Shown: positions 1 to 7,653 of the stretch, one piece after another | Position numbering within the stretch: the stretch's first letter is position 1 | Layout of the letters: every line of letters begins with the position of its first letter | DNA from: Myxococcales bacterium | Lineage (GTDB): Bacteria > Myxococcota_A > UBA9160 > UBA4427 | NCBI GenBank assembly: GCA_022563535.1 | Contig: JADFNE010000040.1 | Span: forward strand, 1-39,270 | Direction: 5' to 3' | DNA length: 39,270 bases | The notes under the pieces: generated by a model | Seen by the model: only the letters and a program-made list of their open reading frames with translations | Database searches by the model: none | Told to the model about the DNA's origin: nothing | Position numbers and translations under genes: made by a program

Positions 1-1329
1 CGCGATGACAGCCAAGCCCACGGCACACGTGATGCGGCCGCCGCTCCCTTCTCCCCGCGCGGCCAACAGCGGAAGCCCGCGCACGAGCCCCACCACGACG
101 AGCAGCGTACCCGGCGCGGCCAGCGCAAAGCCGTAATGGTAGTAGCGTACGTTGAGCACGATCTTGGCGAGCATGCCGAGCGAAAACACCGCCCAGGTGG
201 CGAGCAGGATGGGACGGCGACGCGCACTGGGACCGTGCCGCCATGCGCGGCGCAGCCACACGAGCGCCCAAAAGAGGGCCAGCAGCATCGCCAGGGGCAG
301 TGGCCGCAATACGTCCATCCAGAACATGCGATCGACCAGACCCAAGAGCGCCGCCAGGGTCCCAAAGCCAAAGGCCAGCGCAAGTCCAAGCCTCAAGTGG
401 CCTGTCACCCTGAGGTAGCGGTCGAGCGCAAAGGCCGGACCGATGATTGCCAACCACGCGAGACTGGCCAGTGCCATGGCTTCGAGGCTCGCCGACACAT
501 CCGCGACACCCTGGCCCCACTGGAAGATCGCGAGTTCTGTCACCGTGCCCGCAAAGACCAGCGGCCATGAGCCCGCGGTCGCCCGCACCGCATCGCCGAA
601 CGGAAGCTCGAGGGCGAGCAGGCCAATGCTAGCGAGGGACGGCAGCGCAACCGCCGCTGCGTAAGTAGCGAGATCCTGCGAGGTCGCGCGCCGCGAACCC
701 GCGCTCAACGCTCCTAGCACCACGCCGAGACTCAGCGCGGGGATCACCGCAACGACCACCTCTGGCTTGGTCAGCAGCGTGAGCCCTGCGAGCAAGCCGG
801 TCGCCACCAGCCATCGCCGGTCCCGGGCCACGAGATAGCGGCCGAGGCAGGCGATCGCCCCCAAGGACAGCGCAAAGGCATGGGTCACCTCATGGGTGTA
901 GGGCGTGATGAAGTTGAAATTGCCAACCCGGGAGAGCTGCGGCAGCACCGAGAACGGCAAAAAAAGCAGACACGCGGATGTGGCGGCGAGCCGTCCGCCC
1001 AGATCCGCCAGCAAGCGGTAGAGCAGCACCAGTACCCCTGCAGTGACCGCGATATTCGCGAACACCAGCGTGCGCATGCTGACGCCCGCGAACTTGAATA
1101 GCGCCGCGTTGAGGTGGGGCGAAAGCGGTCCCCCGTAGTAGTAGGAGACATCGGTGAAGAAGCTGCGCCCCTCGGAGAGCTGCCAGGCCACATAGAGCTG
1201 CTGGCCGAAGTCGATGATCGGATCAGCCCAGCGATTCCAGCTCCACACGAGCCCTGCGACAAAGGCAATCCCGATCAAGGCCAGGTCAGCCCATGCACCG
1301 GGCCATCCGCGCTGGCTACGTTCCGACAT
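1..1329 (-). CDS. Polytopic GT-C-type membrane glycosyltransferase-like protein (partial, C-terminus beyond left edge)
   Basis: The minus strand is open for 443 codons from an ATG at 1329 to the first base of the window, so the C-terminus is missing. The protein begins MSERSQRGWPGAWADLALIG and is very hydrophobic, with about nine visible membrane segments. The first periplasmic loop carries acidic residues (DPIIDFGQQLY, around residues 37-47) followed by a GPLSPHLNA segment, the arrangement of GT-C (ArnT/PMT-like) enzymes that use lipid-linked sugars. Substrate cannot be read from sequence. It is divergent from the sulfatase at 1467. The GT-C assignment is by topology and loop pattern only; a polytopic protein of unknown function is the alternative. 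Confidence 0.7.
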   Translation of the reverse strand, partial: MSERSQRGWPGAWADLALIGIAFVAGLVWSWNRWADPIIDFGQQLYVAWQLSEGRSFFTDVSYYYGGPLSPHLNAALFKFAGVSMRTLVFANIAVTAGVLVLLYRLLADLGGRLAATSACLLFLPFSVLPQLSRVGNFNFITPYTHEVTHAFALSLGAIACLGRYLVARDRRWLVATGLLAGLTLLTKPEVVVAVIPALSLGVVLGALSAGSRRATSQDLATYAAAVALPSLASIGLLALELPFGDAVRATAGSWPLVFAGTVTELAIFQWGQGVADVSASLEAMALASLAWLAIIGPAFALDRYLRVTGHLRLGLALAFGFGTLAALLGLVDRMFWMDVLRPLPLAMLLALFWALVWLRRAWRHGPSARRRPILLATWAVFSLGMLAKIVLNVRYYHYGFALAAPGTLLVVVGLVRGLPLLAARGEGSGGRITCAVGLAVIA

Positions 1330-1452
1330 GCTCGCTAGATAGCACAGAGCGCAATTCCAAAAACAATGCCGCACGACTCGGGGTTGTTCGGGTACAGTTT
1401 TCTCATTTCGCGGGCTTTGTTCTTTACCCCGTGCCGGGAGCATTGGTACTGA

Positions 1453-1458
1453 TAGGAG
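1453..1458 (+). promoter_or_regulatory. Shine-Dalgarno deciding the sulfatase start
   Basis: TAGGAG lies eight bases before the GTG at 1467. This favours that GTG over in-frame upstream starts, and it places a lipoprotein-type signal peptide exactly at the N-terminus. Confidence 0.6.
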
Positions 1459-1466
1459 CTTCACGC

Positions 1467-2942
1467 GTGCTGTGGCTGTACCGTCTACTACCGTCTGGGC
1501 TCGTACTGATGCTCAGTGTCTGCATTTGTGCCTGCAACCAACCCGGATCGCGGCCGCCCAATATCGTATTGATCCTGGCGGATGACCTGGGATGGCGCGA
1601 TACAGCGGTCTATGGCAGCGAATATTATCAGACCCCCAACATTGACCTGCTGGCGGCGGAGGGTCTGCGATTTACTCGAGCCTATTCCTCGAGCCCCGTG
1701 TGCTCCCCTACTCGCGCCAGCATCGTAACTGGATACAACCCCGCGTTTCTGCGCTTTACCGGTGCCGGCGCACGTGACGCCGAAGATGTCGATTTCCCGA
1801 CCGAGATGCCTGCAACGACCGGTCGCGACCGGGCAGTCGTACCGGCACCGTCTGCGACACGGCTTGCGCTCGAGCACAAGACGGTGGGCAGCTACCTGAA
1901 GGACGCTGGTTATAGAACCGGCTTTTTTGGCAAGTGGCATCTAGGGGATGGTGAGTGGTCACCCGGTCAGCGAGGTTATGATGTGGCGATGCCCGGTGGT
2001 TCATTCCCAGGCGTCGAGAGTTATTACTCTCCGTATCATCTGACCAACTTTCAAGATGGCCCTGAGGGTGAGCATCTCGATCAGCGGTTGGCGAAGGAGG
2101 CCGTTGCGTTCGTTCAGCACAGCCTCGAGAGCCAGGGCGACCAACCTTTCTTTCTCAGCTTTTGGCCTTTCTCACCGCACTACCCCTTTCAGGCGAGCAA
2201 GCAGTTGGTGCAAAAATATCAGCGCTTGCGGGACCCTTCTTATCCGCAGCAATACCCCGTCATGGCGGGGATGATCGAAGAACTCGATACCGCACTGGGT
2301 ATTTTGTTTGAGGGCTTGAAAGCAGCCGGGGTGTGGCAGAACACCGTGATCATCTTCATGTCCGACAATGGCGGTGTTGATTGGATGGGACGGGTGCCCG
2401 AGGAGCCAATGCCCACTGATAATTTCCCCCTGCGTGGCGGCAAGGCGCAAATCTACGAGGGAGGAATTCGCGTTCCCTTGATTGTGCGTTGGCCCGGTCA
2501 AGTGCAAGCACAGCAAGTCAGTGATCAACTGGTGAGCAGTGAAGATTTATTTGCAACGATTCTGCATATTGCAGGAATCGACCGGGGCCGCCGAATAATA
2601 AATCACAGTCAGAGTTTGTATCCGCTGTTGAGCGGGCAACCGGAGAATGAAAGCAGGAACTCGGTGGTGATCCATTATCCCCATTACGTGAAGCGTCTAC
2701 ATGCCAGTCCCGCTTCATCGATTCTCGACGGGCGCTGGAAACTGATTCACAACTACGCCACGGCGGGCGCGGGCGCACAGACCAGTACCTACGAATTGTA
2801 CGATCTAGAGCATGACATTGGCGAAACGAACAACCTGGCAGCTAGCCGGCCCGATCTTGTCAAGACCATGGGGCAGCAATTGGATGCCGCTTTGAAGCGG
2901 ATGGATGCCCTGGTGCCAATCCCCAATCCGTTGTTTCAATGA
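1467..2942 (+). CDS. Cys-type (formylglycine) sulfatase, predicted lipoprotein
   Basis: Predicted exported arylsulfatase of 491 residues. After a hydrophobic leader with a cysteine cluster (ICAC, Cys23 the likeliest lipidation site) come the metal-binding start NIVLILADD (Asp39-Asp40), the sulfatase signature CSPTR with Cys79 as the residue matured to formylglycine, GKWHLGD, and the second metal site SDNGG. Length and motif order fit family S1 sulfatases. An in-frame open region extends upstream to 1293, but the GTG at 1467 has a good ribosome site and gives a clean signal peptide. It is divergent from the membrane protein on its left and convergent with the cupin on its right. Third-position GC looks lower than in its neighbours, which may mean separate acquisition. 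Substrate (sulfated glycan or other sulfate ester) is unknown; no formylglycine-generating enzyme is in the window. Confidence 0.93.
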   Translation: MLWLYRLLPSGLVLMLSVCICACNQPGSRPPNIVLILADDLGWRDTAVYGSEYYQTPNIDLLAAEGLRFTRAYSSSPVCSPTRASIVTGYNPAFLRFTGAGARDAEDVDFPTEMPATTGRDRAVVPAPSATRLALEHKTVGSYLKDAGYRTGFFGKWHLGDGEWSPGQRGYDVAMPGGSFPGVESYYSPYHLTNFQDGPEGEHLDQRLAKEAVAFVQHSLESQGDQPFFLSFWPFSPHYPFQASKQLVQKYQRLRDPSYPQQYPVMAGMIEELDTALGILFEGLKAAGVWQNTVIIFMSDNGGVDWMGRVPEEPMPTDNFPLRGGKAQIYEGGIRVPLIVRWPGQVQAQQVSDQLVSSEDLFATILHIAGIDRGRRIINHSQSLYPLLSGQPENESRNSVVIHYPHYVKRLHASPASSILDGRWKLIHNYATAGAGAQTSTYELYDLEHDIGETNNLAASRPDLVKTMGQQLDAALKRMDALVPIPNPLFQ

Positions 2943-2972
2943 CAAACAAAACACCCGAGGTGGGGGCGAGCG

Positions 2973-3311
2973 TCAGCGGATCATGTAGACCTTGCGAATG
3001 GTCTCGTGAACGCGGCATGTGCCCTTCCAGCCCTTCGGAAAGAACGCTGCCGTGTCGGGCTCGATTTCGATGACGTCACCGGATTCGTGGGTGTATGTGC
3101 AACGGCCCTGGATGAAATGGCAGAACTCATCGCTCGTGACGTGGCAGTTCCAATAACCGGGCGTGCATAACCAGACCCCGGACTCCGACTCGGGCCCACG
3201 ATGAAGGAATACCCCCGACGTCATCGACTGACCCTCGATCATCGTGGGAACGGGTCCCCAGTCGAGGAGATCGGTCACTTCACGGGGATTGCGGACGATG
3301 GGTACCTTCAT
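2973..3311 (-). CDS. Small cupin-domain protein (DUF861/cupin_3-like)
   Basis: A 112-residue single-domain protein that looks like the compact cupin_3 (DUF861) type. Visible cupin features are the W-T/S-pattern strand GVWLCTPGYWNCHVTSDEFCHFIQGRCTY, with the DEFCHFIQG turn typical of motif 1, then EIEPDTAAFFPKGWKGTCRVHE for motif 2. The ATG at 3311 follows an AAGGAAG ribosome site. It lies 63 bases downstream of the GT1 gene on the same strand, so co-transcription is likely. Members bind or transform small molecules, but only some are characterised enzymes; no specific reaction is claimed. Confidence 0.85.
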   Translation of the reverse strand: MKVPIVRNPREVTDLLDWGPVPTMIEGQSMTSGVFLHRGPESESGVWLCTPGYWNCHVTSDEFCHFIQGRCTYTHESGDVIEIEPDTAAFFPKGWKGTCRVHETIRKVYMIR

Positions 3312-3374
3312 TGTCTTCCTTTTTGAGTGTACGAAATTGCTTGAAGAAAAAACTGTTTGCGAAAGACCGTCGGG

Positions 3375-4664
3375 CTAGAGGCGACCGCTGAGGATCCCGT
3401 CCAGCAGGTCTGCCGCCCGGGTGGGCCCGTCGAAGCGCTGCATGAACTCGGAGGTCGCCGCCGTCTTTGCCCGGATCTTTGGATCCGAAATGACGGTTTC
3501 GAGATTGCGCGCAAGTTCTTCGTCTGTCCAATTGCTGCGATGCATCTTCAACCCGTGACCAGTTTCTTGAACCCGGGTGGCGTTGTCGTGGCCGTCCCAC
3601 ACGTAGGGCGTGATGATCGCCGGCGTTCCGAAATAGAGGCACTCCGTGAAGGTATTGTTGCCCCCGTGATGAATCACTGCATCCATCTGGGCGATTACGG
3701 AGGGCTGCGGGAACCAGCTATCGACCTTCACGTTGGGTGGCAGGTCCCGATACGAATCCAGATAGTCGCCGACGTTCACCAGCACTCGATAGGAAAGCTC
3801 TCCCAGCACCCGAATGAACCGGTTGATCATTTCCGTGTCCCCGCAACCGAGACTGCCAAAGCTGTGATAAATGATGGGTGCATCATTGTGCTTTTCGAAC
3901 TTCGGTATCTCGTAGGGTTGTTCTTTCCGCACGCAGCCGTCGAGGTATTGGTACCGCTTCGGATCGAGGGGATTGCGGCGCTTGAACTTTACCGGCTCGG
4001 GGTATAGAAGAAGGTTCAAGTGCGGAGAGGGCTCGAAAAACTGGCCCAGCGGATAAGGCGCCTCGCCGCAGTCGGCGAGAAACCGGTTGAAGCTCTCGTG
4101 GAGCGGACCGATCGCCTTGTTGAACGATTCTTCGAAGGCTCGATAGCCTAGGTGATCGCCCTCGCTACACCCCGAGAGATGTGGCGCGATGTCGGGGTCG
4201 GGGATTTCGTTCTCGCTGCACGAAATGATTCGCACCCAAGGAACACCATACTGTTTGACTGCGGGGAACAAGATCACATTGTCGATACAGATGAGATCGG
4301 GCTGGACCTTCTTCAAGATTCCAGGGAGATCCTTTTCCGCCCAAACGGAAGTATTGACGATATTCGCCCAGCACTCCTTCACGTAGTTGTCGATTTGCTC
4401 ATAGGGAGTCTTGTTAAAATTGGAAATGTGACCGTCAATGAAACCCGTCCAGTAGCTCGCCATTTTTTCGGGTGACATCGGCTCGGACATGTTGACCACA
4501 TGCTCTTCGAAGCCGTACTTCGCGTACACGCCGGAAAGCCCTGGGTCGGTGAGGAAGACGGGCTTATGGCCGAGCTTCTCACAAGCCTGCGCGATCCCGA
4601 CGGAGTTGAGCGCCGGCCCGTAGCAAGCCTCAGGGAAGAATGCGATGATCTTCGGGTCGCCCAC
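3375..4664 (-). CDS. GT1-family (UGT/MGT-like) glycosyltransferase
   Basis: A 429-residue GT-B enzyme of the family that transfers sugars from UDP- or dTDP-sugars to lipophilic acceptors (macrolides, flavonoids, sterols, carotenoids). The N-terminus IIAFFPEACYGPALNSVGIA fits the acceptor-binding half. The C-terminal donor-binding half has the signature HHGGNNTFTECLYFGTPAII followed by DGHDNATR (about residues 332-363), including the HGG and the trailing acidic/asparagine residues. The GTG start has GAGGAG nine or ten bases upstream. It heads a probable two-gene unit with the cupin and is divergent from the GcvT-like gene with 86 bases between. Acceptor unknown. It is a cytosolic protein without signal peptide. 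Confidence 0.9.
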   Translation of the reverse strand: MGDPKIIAFFPEACYGPALNSVGIAQACEKLGHKPVFLTDPGLSGVYAKYGFEEHVVNMSEPMSPEKMASYWTGFIDGHISNFNKTPYEQIDNYVKECWANIVNTSVWAEKDLPGILKKVQPDLICIDNVILFPAVKQYGVPWVRIISCSENEIPDPDIAPHLSGCSEGDHLGYRAFEESFNKAIGPLHESFNRFLADCGEAPYPLGQFFEPSPHLNLLLYPEPVKFKRRNPLDPKRYQYLDGCVRKEQPYEIPKFEKHNDAPIIYHSFGSLGCGDTEMINRFIRVLGELSYRVLVNVGDYLDSYRDLPPNVKVDSWFPQPSVIAQMDAVIHHGGNNTFTECLYFGTPAIITPYVWDGHDNATRVQETGHGLKMHRSNWTDEELARNLETVISDPKIRAKTAATSEFMQRFDGPTRAADLLDGILSGRL

Positions 4665-4750
4665 GGACTACATCTCCTCGGCTCGATTTTCGTAGCTAGA
4701 AACAATCCTAACCGATGCAACGAGTTTCCACAGAGATTTCGAGGTAAGGC

Positions 4751-5851
4751 GTGAGCAAAAGAATTTCGGTGCTCGAAGATACAATGCTCGCGTTAGGTGC
4801 GGAGATGGGCGAGTGGAACGGAATGGACGTCGCCTTCACCCTACCGTCCGATCCACGGGACGAGCATACCGCGATCCGAGAAGCTGCAGGCTTGTGGGAC
4901 ACTTCGGTGCTCAAGAAGATTCATGTGCGAGGAACGGACGCCCTCGCCGCCGTCGACTACCTGGTATCCCGCGACATGAACAAGATCCAGATTGGCAGAG
5001 CGGGCTACTCGCCTGTCTTGAAAGAAAATGGTCATTTCTGCGATGACGGTTACTTCTTTCGAATCTCCGAAGATGAACTCCTCGCCGTTACGAGCATCGG
5101 TCCGTCACTGGAACTCCTACAGAGTTGGTCAAAGGGCAAGAACGTGAGCGTCGAGCTCGACGAAGAAATGCACATCATCACGATCCAGGGTCCGAAGTCC
5201 GTCGACATCCTCGAAACCAAGACGCCGATGAAGCTGCGCGAGCTGCGATTCTGTTTCCACGAGCAGACGACACTCCTGGGAAAAGATGTGATGCTGTCGC
5301 GAACAGGCTACTCGGGCGAGCGCGGCTACGAGATCTTCGTTCATGCACGAGACACGGTTGAACTCTGGAAGCAGCTCCTCGAACATGGAGCGCCCATGGG
5401 ACTGATGCCGATCTCCTGGGCGGGGCTCGAAAAAGTCCATATCGAGAGCGCGCTGATGGCCTATGGGGCCGAGGCGACCGAGGAGAACACGCCCTGGGAG
5501 GTCGACTTCGGTTGGTCGGTGTCGCGCAGCAAGGGAGACTTCCGGGGACGTGAGGCACTCTTTGCCCTCGAGGGCAAAGAACGCGTGAAGCTGCGAGGCA
5601 TCGTCGCCGATCATGACACTGAAGTGGATCACGGCGCCGACCTGATGCGAGACGGAGAGCGCGTGGGCCACGTCACCACCCCCGCCTTTTCAGAGCGGTT
5701 GGGGCAATCCCTCGCTCTCGTACACCTGGTTCCGTCGGCGGCGATCCCCGGAACAAAGATCCAAGTTGTCGGTCCAAAGGTCAGGTGCGATGCCACCGTG
5801 ACGCGCATTCCCTTCGTCGACCCCGAGCGCGTGCGACTTCGCGCTCTCTAG
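4751..5851 (+). CDS. GcvT-family tetrahydrofolate-dependent methyl/aminomethyltransferase-like protein
   Basis: A 366-residue protein with the GcvT fold: an N-terminal folate-binding domain (to about 245) and a C-terminal barrel (about 255-366). Landmarks are AAGLWDTSVLKKIHVRG, the acidic pair Asp98-Asp99 aligning with the catalytic-aspartate loop of GcvT, RTGYSGERGYEIFV, and a PWEVDFGW...KGDFRGREAL segment. There are no gcvH or gcvP genes nearby, so a role in glycine cleavage is unlikely. Relatives without those partners include folate-dependent demethylases such as DmdA and aromatic O-demethylases; length fits DmdA better than LigM. I infer a demethylase/methyltransferase, substrate unknown. 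The GTG start is preceded by AGGTAAGG. It is divergent from the GT1-cupin pair. Confidence 0.85.
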   Translation: MSKRISVLEDTMLALGAEMGEWNGMDVAFTLPSDPRDEHTAIREAAGLWDTSVLKKIHVRGTDALAAVDYLVSRDMNKIQIGRAGYSPVLKENGHFCDDGYFFRISEDELLAVTSIGPSLELLQSWSKGKNVSVELDEEMHIITIQGPKSVDILETKTPMKLRELRFCFHEQTTLLGKDVMLSRTGYSGERGYEIFVHARDTVELWKQLLEHGAPMGLMPISWAGLEKVHIESALMAYGAEATEENTPWEVDFGWSVSRSKGDFRGREALFALEGKERVKLRGIVADHDTEVDHGADLMRDGERVGHVTTPAFSERLGQSLALVHLVPSAAIPGTKIQVVGPKVRCDATVTRIPFVDPERVRLRAL

Positions 5852-5897
5852 CCAGCCCTCTGCTGAGCTTGAATTTCGATATAGCTTTAAAATGCGA

Positions 5898-5943
5898 AGC
5901 CGATTGTTCCCAAGTGCTAGCCGATTGTACCCATGCGCCGATT
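5898..5943. repeat. Direct repeats upstream of the diguanylate cyclase gene
   Basis: AGCCGATTGTTCCCA at 5898-5912 recurs as AGCCGATTGTACCCA at 5919-5933 (21-bp period, one mismatch). A shorter third copy of the core, GCCGATT, is at 5937-5943. A TAAAAT hexamer sits just before at 5888-5893. The spacing of two helical turns resembles an operator array, but the binding protein is unknown. Confidence 0.55.
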
Positions 5944-6046
5944 CACCTAAGCGGAGGGTCGCTTTCTGACGATCATCAAATGCCGCATAGCAGCTGCGGC
6001 GTGAGACGCGGAACCCGGAGCAGACCAGAGAGAGGCCACGGCGATC

Positions 6047-7540
6047 ATGAAACCTGTCGAAAACGACTGCCAATCGAGCGACCTGAGTAGAGCCAGGGCC
6101 ATGCTCTCGGCAGTTGCGTTCATCGCAAAGAAACTCAGCAGGGGATCTTCTTGGCAGGACGAAGCCGCTGACGCGCTCTGCCGTCTCGGCGAGGCCACCG
6201 AGGTCAGCCGCGTCTACATCTACCAAAATTCCGAACACGAAGGCAAGCTCGTGATGAGCGAGATTTGCGAGTGGTGTGCCCCCGGTATCGATTCCATGAT
6301 CGTCGATCCAGAAAATCAGAACTACCCGTACGAACTCCGGCTTCAGCGTTGGGTGGAGATTCTCGGCAGCGGCAAGGTCATCCACGGGAGTGCGCGCGAT
6401 CTGCCCGCTTGCGAGCGAAAGGATCTAGCCGAGGAAGGCATCCTGTCGACCGCCACCATTCCTATCTTCTGCGACGACGTATGGTGGGGATACATTGGAT
6501 TCGACGATTGCCTGATTGAACGAGGGTGGTCGGAAGTCGAAATCGACACGCTGCAAGCGGCTGCAGAAATAATTGGTGGCGCCATCGAGCGACAGCGCAG
6601 CGCCAAACAACTGGAGAGGAACCAGCTGATTTTTAAGGCTCTCGTCGAGCAGCTTCCGGCAATTCTCTACATCGAGGGGCACGACAGAGAAAATCGTGTC
6701 GACGAATTCATCAGCCCCAGGATTGAATCGATGACCGGCATCAGCCAGGAGGATTGGCTCTCCGAGGCCGGGACCGAGATCTGGCTCGACCGCGTACATC
6801 CCGACGACCGCGAGCGGGTGCGTGTGGTGTGGATGCAGGGACGGCTGACCGCAAAAGACGTGTGTGACTACCGCATGGTCCACCCGGATGGGCGCGTCGT
6901 GTGGTTCCGGGATCGCTCCACCGTGATTTATGACAAAAATGACGAGCCCTTCATGGAAGTTGGCTTGATGCTCGATATCACCGAGCAGAAGGAAGCCGAG
7001 CAACAGATCGCTTTTCTCGCCTATCACGACAAACTGACCGGGCTGGCCAATCGCGCTTTGTTCGAAGAGATGCTCGAGGCCGCCATGGCGCGGGCAACGC
7101 GAGATGGACTTGCGATCGCAGTGCTCTACATGGATCTCGACGACTTCAAGGCGGTGAACGACAGCCTCGGACATGCGGCGGGCGACGATCTTCTAAAACA
7201 GATCGCCGCAAGGATCGTGATCGCAACCCGGGGCACGGACCTCGTCGCTCGGCAAGGCGGAGATGAATTCCTCGTGCTGCTCCCGGACTTGCCTCTGATT
7301 CCAGTGCCCGGAGATCTCGCCGGTGGTGATGTTGCGGTGCGGGTTGCCAAAGTGATGGCCGGTCGCATTCGAGAACTCGTCAGCGAGCCCTTCGCACTCG
7401 GCAAGGTAGAGCTCCAGACTTCGCTCAGTATTGGAGTCAGCATCTATCCCGTCGATGCCGCAAGTGCCCGCGATCTGCTCAAGAACGCCGACTTGGCAAT
7501 GTACAAGTCCAAGCAGGCCCTCGCAGTCAAGACGAACTAG
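6047..7540 (+). CDS. GAF-PAS-GGDEF diguanylate cyclase
   Basis: Predicted soluble cyclic-di-GMP synthase of 497 residues. An N-terminal GAF-like sensory domain covers about residues 12-180, a PAS/PAC domain about 195-315 (ending MLDITEQKEAEQQI), and the GGDEF domain about 320-490. The catalytic motif is an intact GGDEF at 404-408, preceded at the correct spacing by an RGTD inhibitory site (395-398), so product inhibition is expected. LDDFKAVNDSLGHAAGDDLL supplies the nucleotide/metal-binding half. No EAL domain follows. The ATG start has no strong ribosome site. A short hairpin with a T run follows the gene. The signal sensed by GAF/PAS is unknown; no membrane segment is visible. Confidence 0.95.
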   Translation: MKPVENDCQSSDLSRARAMLSAVAFIAKKLSRGSSWQDEAADALCRLGEATEVSRVYIYQNSEHEGKLVMSEICEWCAPGIDSMIVDPENQNYPYELRLQRWVEILGSGKVIHGSARDLPACERKDLAEEGILSTATIPIFCDDVWWGYIGFDDCLIERGWSEVEIDTLQAAAEIIGGAIERQRSAKQLERNQLIFKALVEQLPAILYIEGHDRENRVDEFISPRIESMTGISQEDWLSEAGTEIWLDRVHPDDRERVRVVWMQGRLTAKDVCDYRMVHPDGRVVWFRDRSTVIYDKNDEPFMEVGLMLDITEQKEAEQQIAFLAYHDKLTGLANRALFEEMLEAAMARATRDGLAIAVLYMDLDDFKAVNDSLGHAAGDDLLKQIAARIVIATRGTDLVARQGGDEFLVLLPDLPLIPVPGDLAGGDVAVRVAKVMAGRIRELVSEPFALGKVELQTSLSIGVSIYPVDAASARDLLKNADLAMYKSKQALAVKTN

Positions 7541-7581
7541 AGCGCCTGCCACTTCGCAACCGCCGGCTCCGTGTCGTAAAG

Positions 7582-7606
7582 CCATCGAATCGATGGTGAT
7601 TTTTTT
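7582..7606 (+). terminator. Probable intrinsic terminator after the GGDEF gene
   Basis: CCATCG (7582-7587), loop AAT, CGATGG (7591-7596), three bases, then seven T residues at 7600-7606. The stem is short (6 bp), so strength is uncertain, but the position 42 bases after the stop codon fits. Confidence 0.6.
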
Positions 7607-7653
7607 CCCACTTTCGTACATTCATCGATTAAAATGAACATGGCGAGACACTG

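Noticed and set aside
136-1338. Several plus-strand open frames opposite the GT-C-like gene
   Set aside because: Arginine- and proline-rich shadows of the real minus-strand frame.
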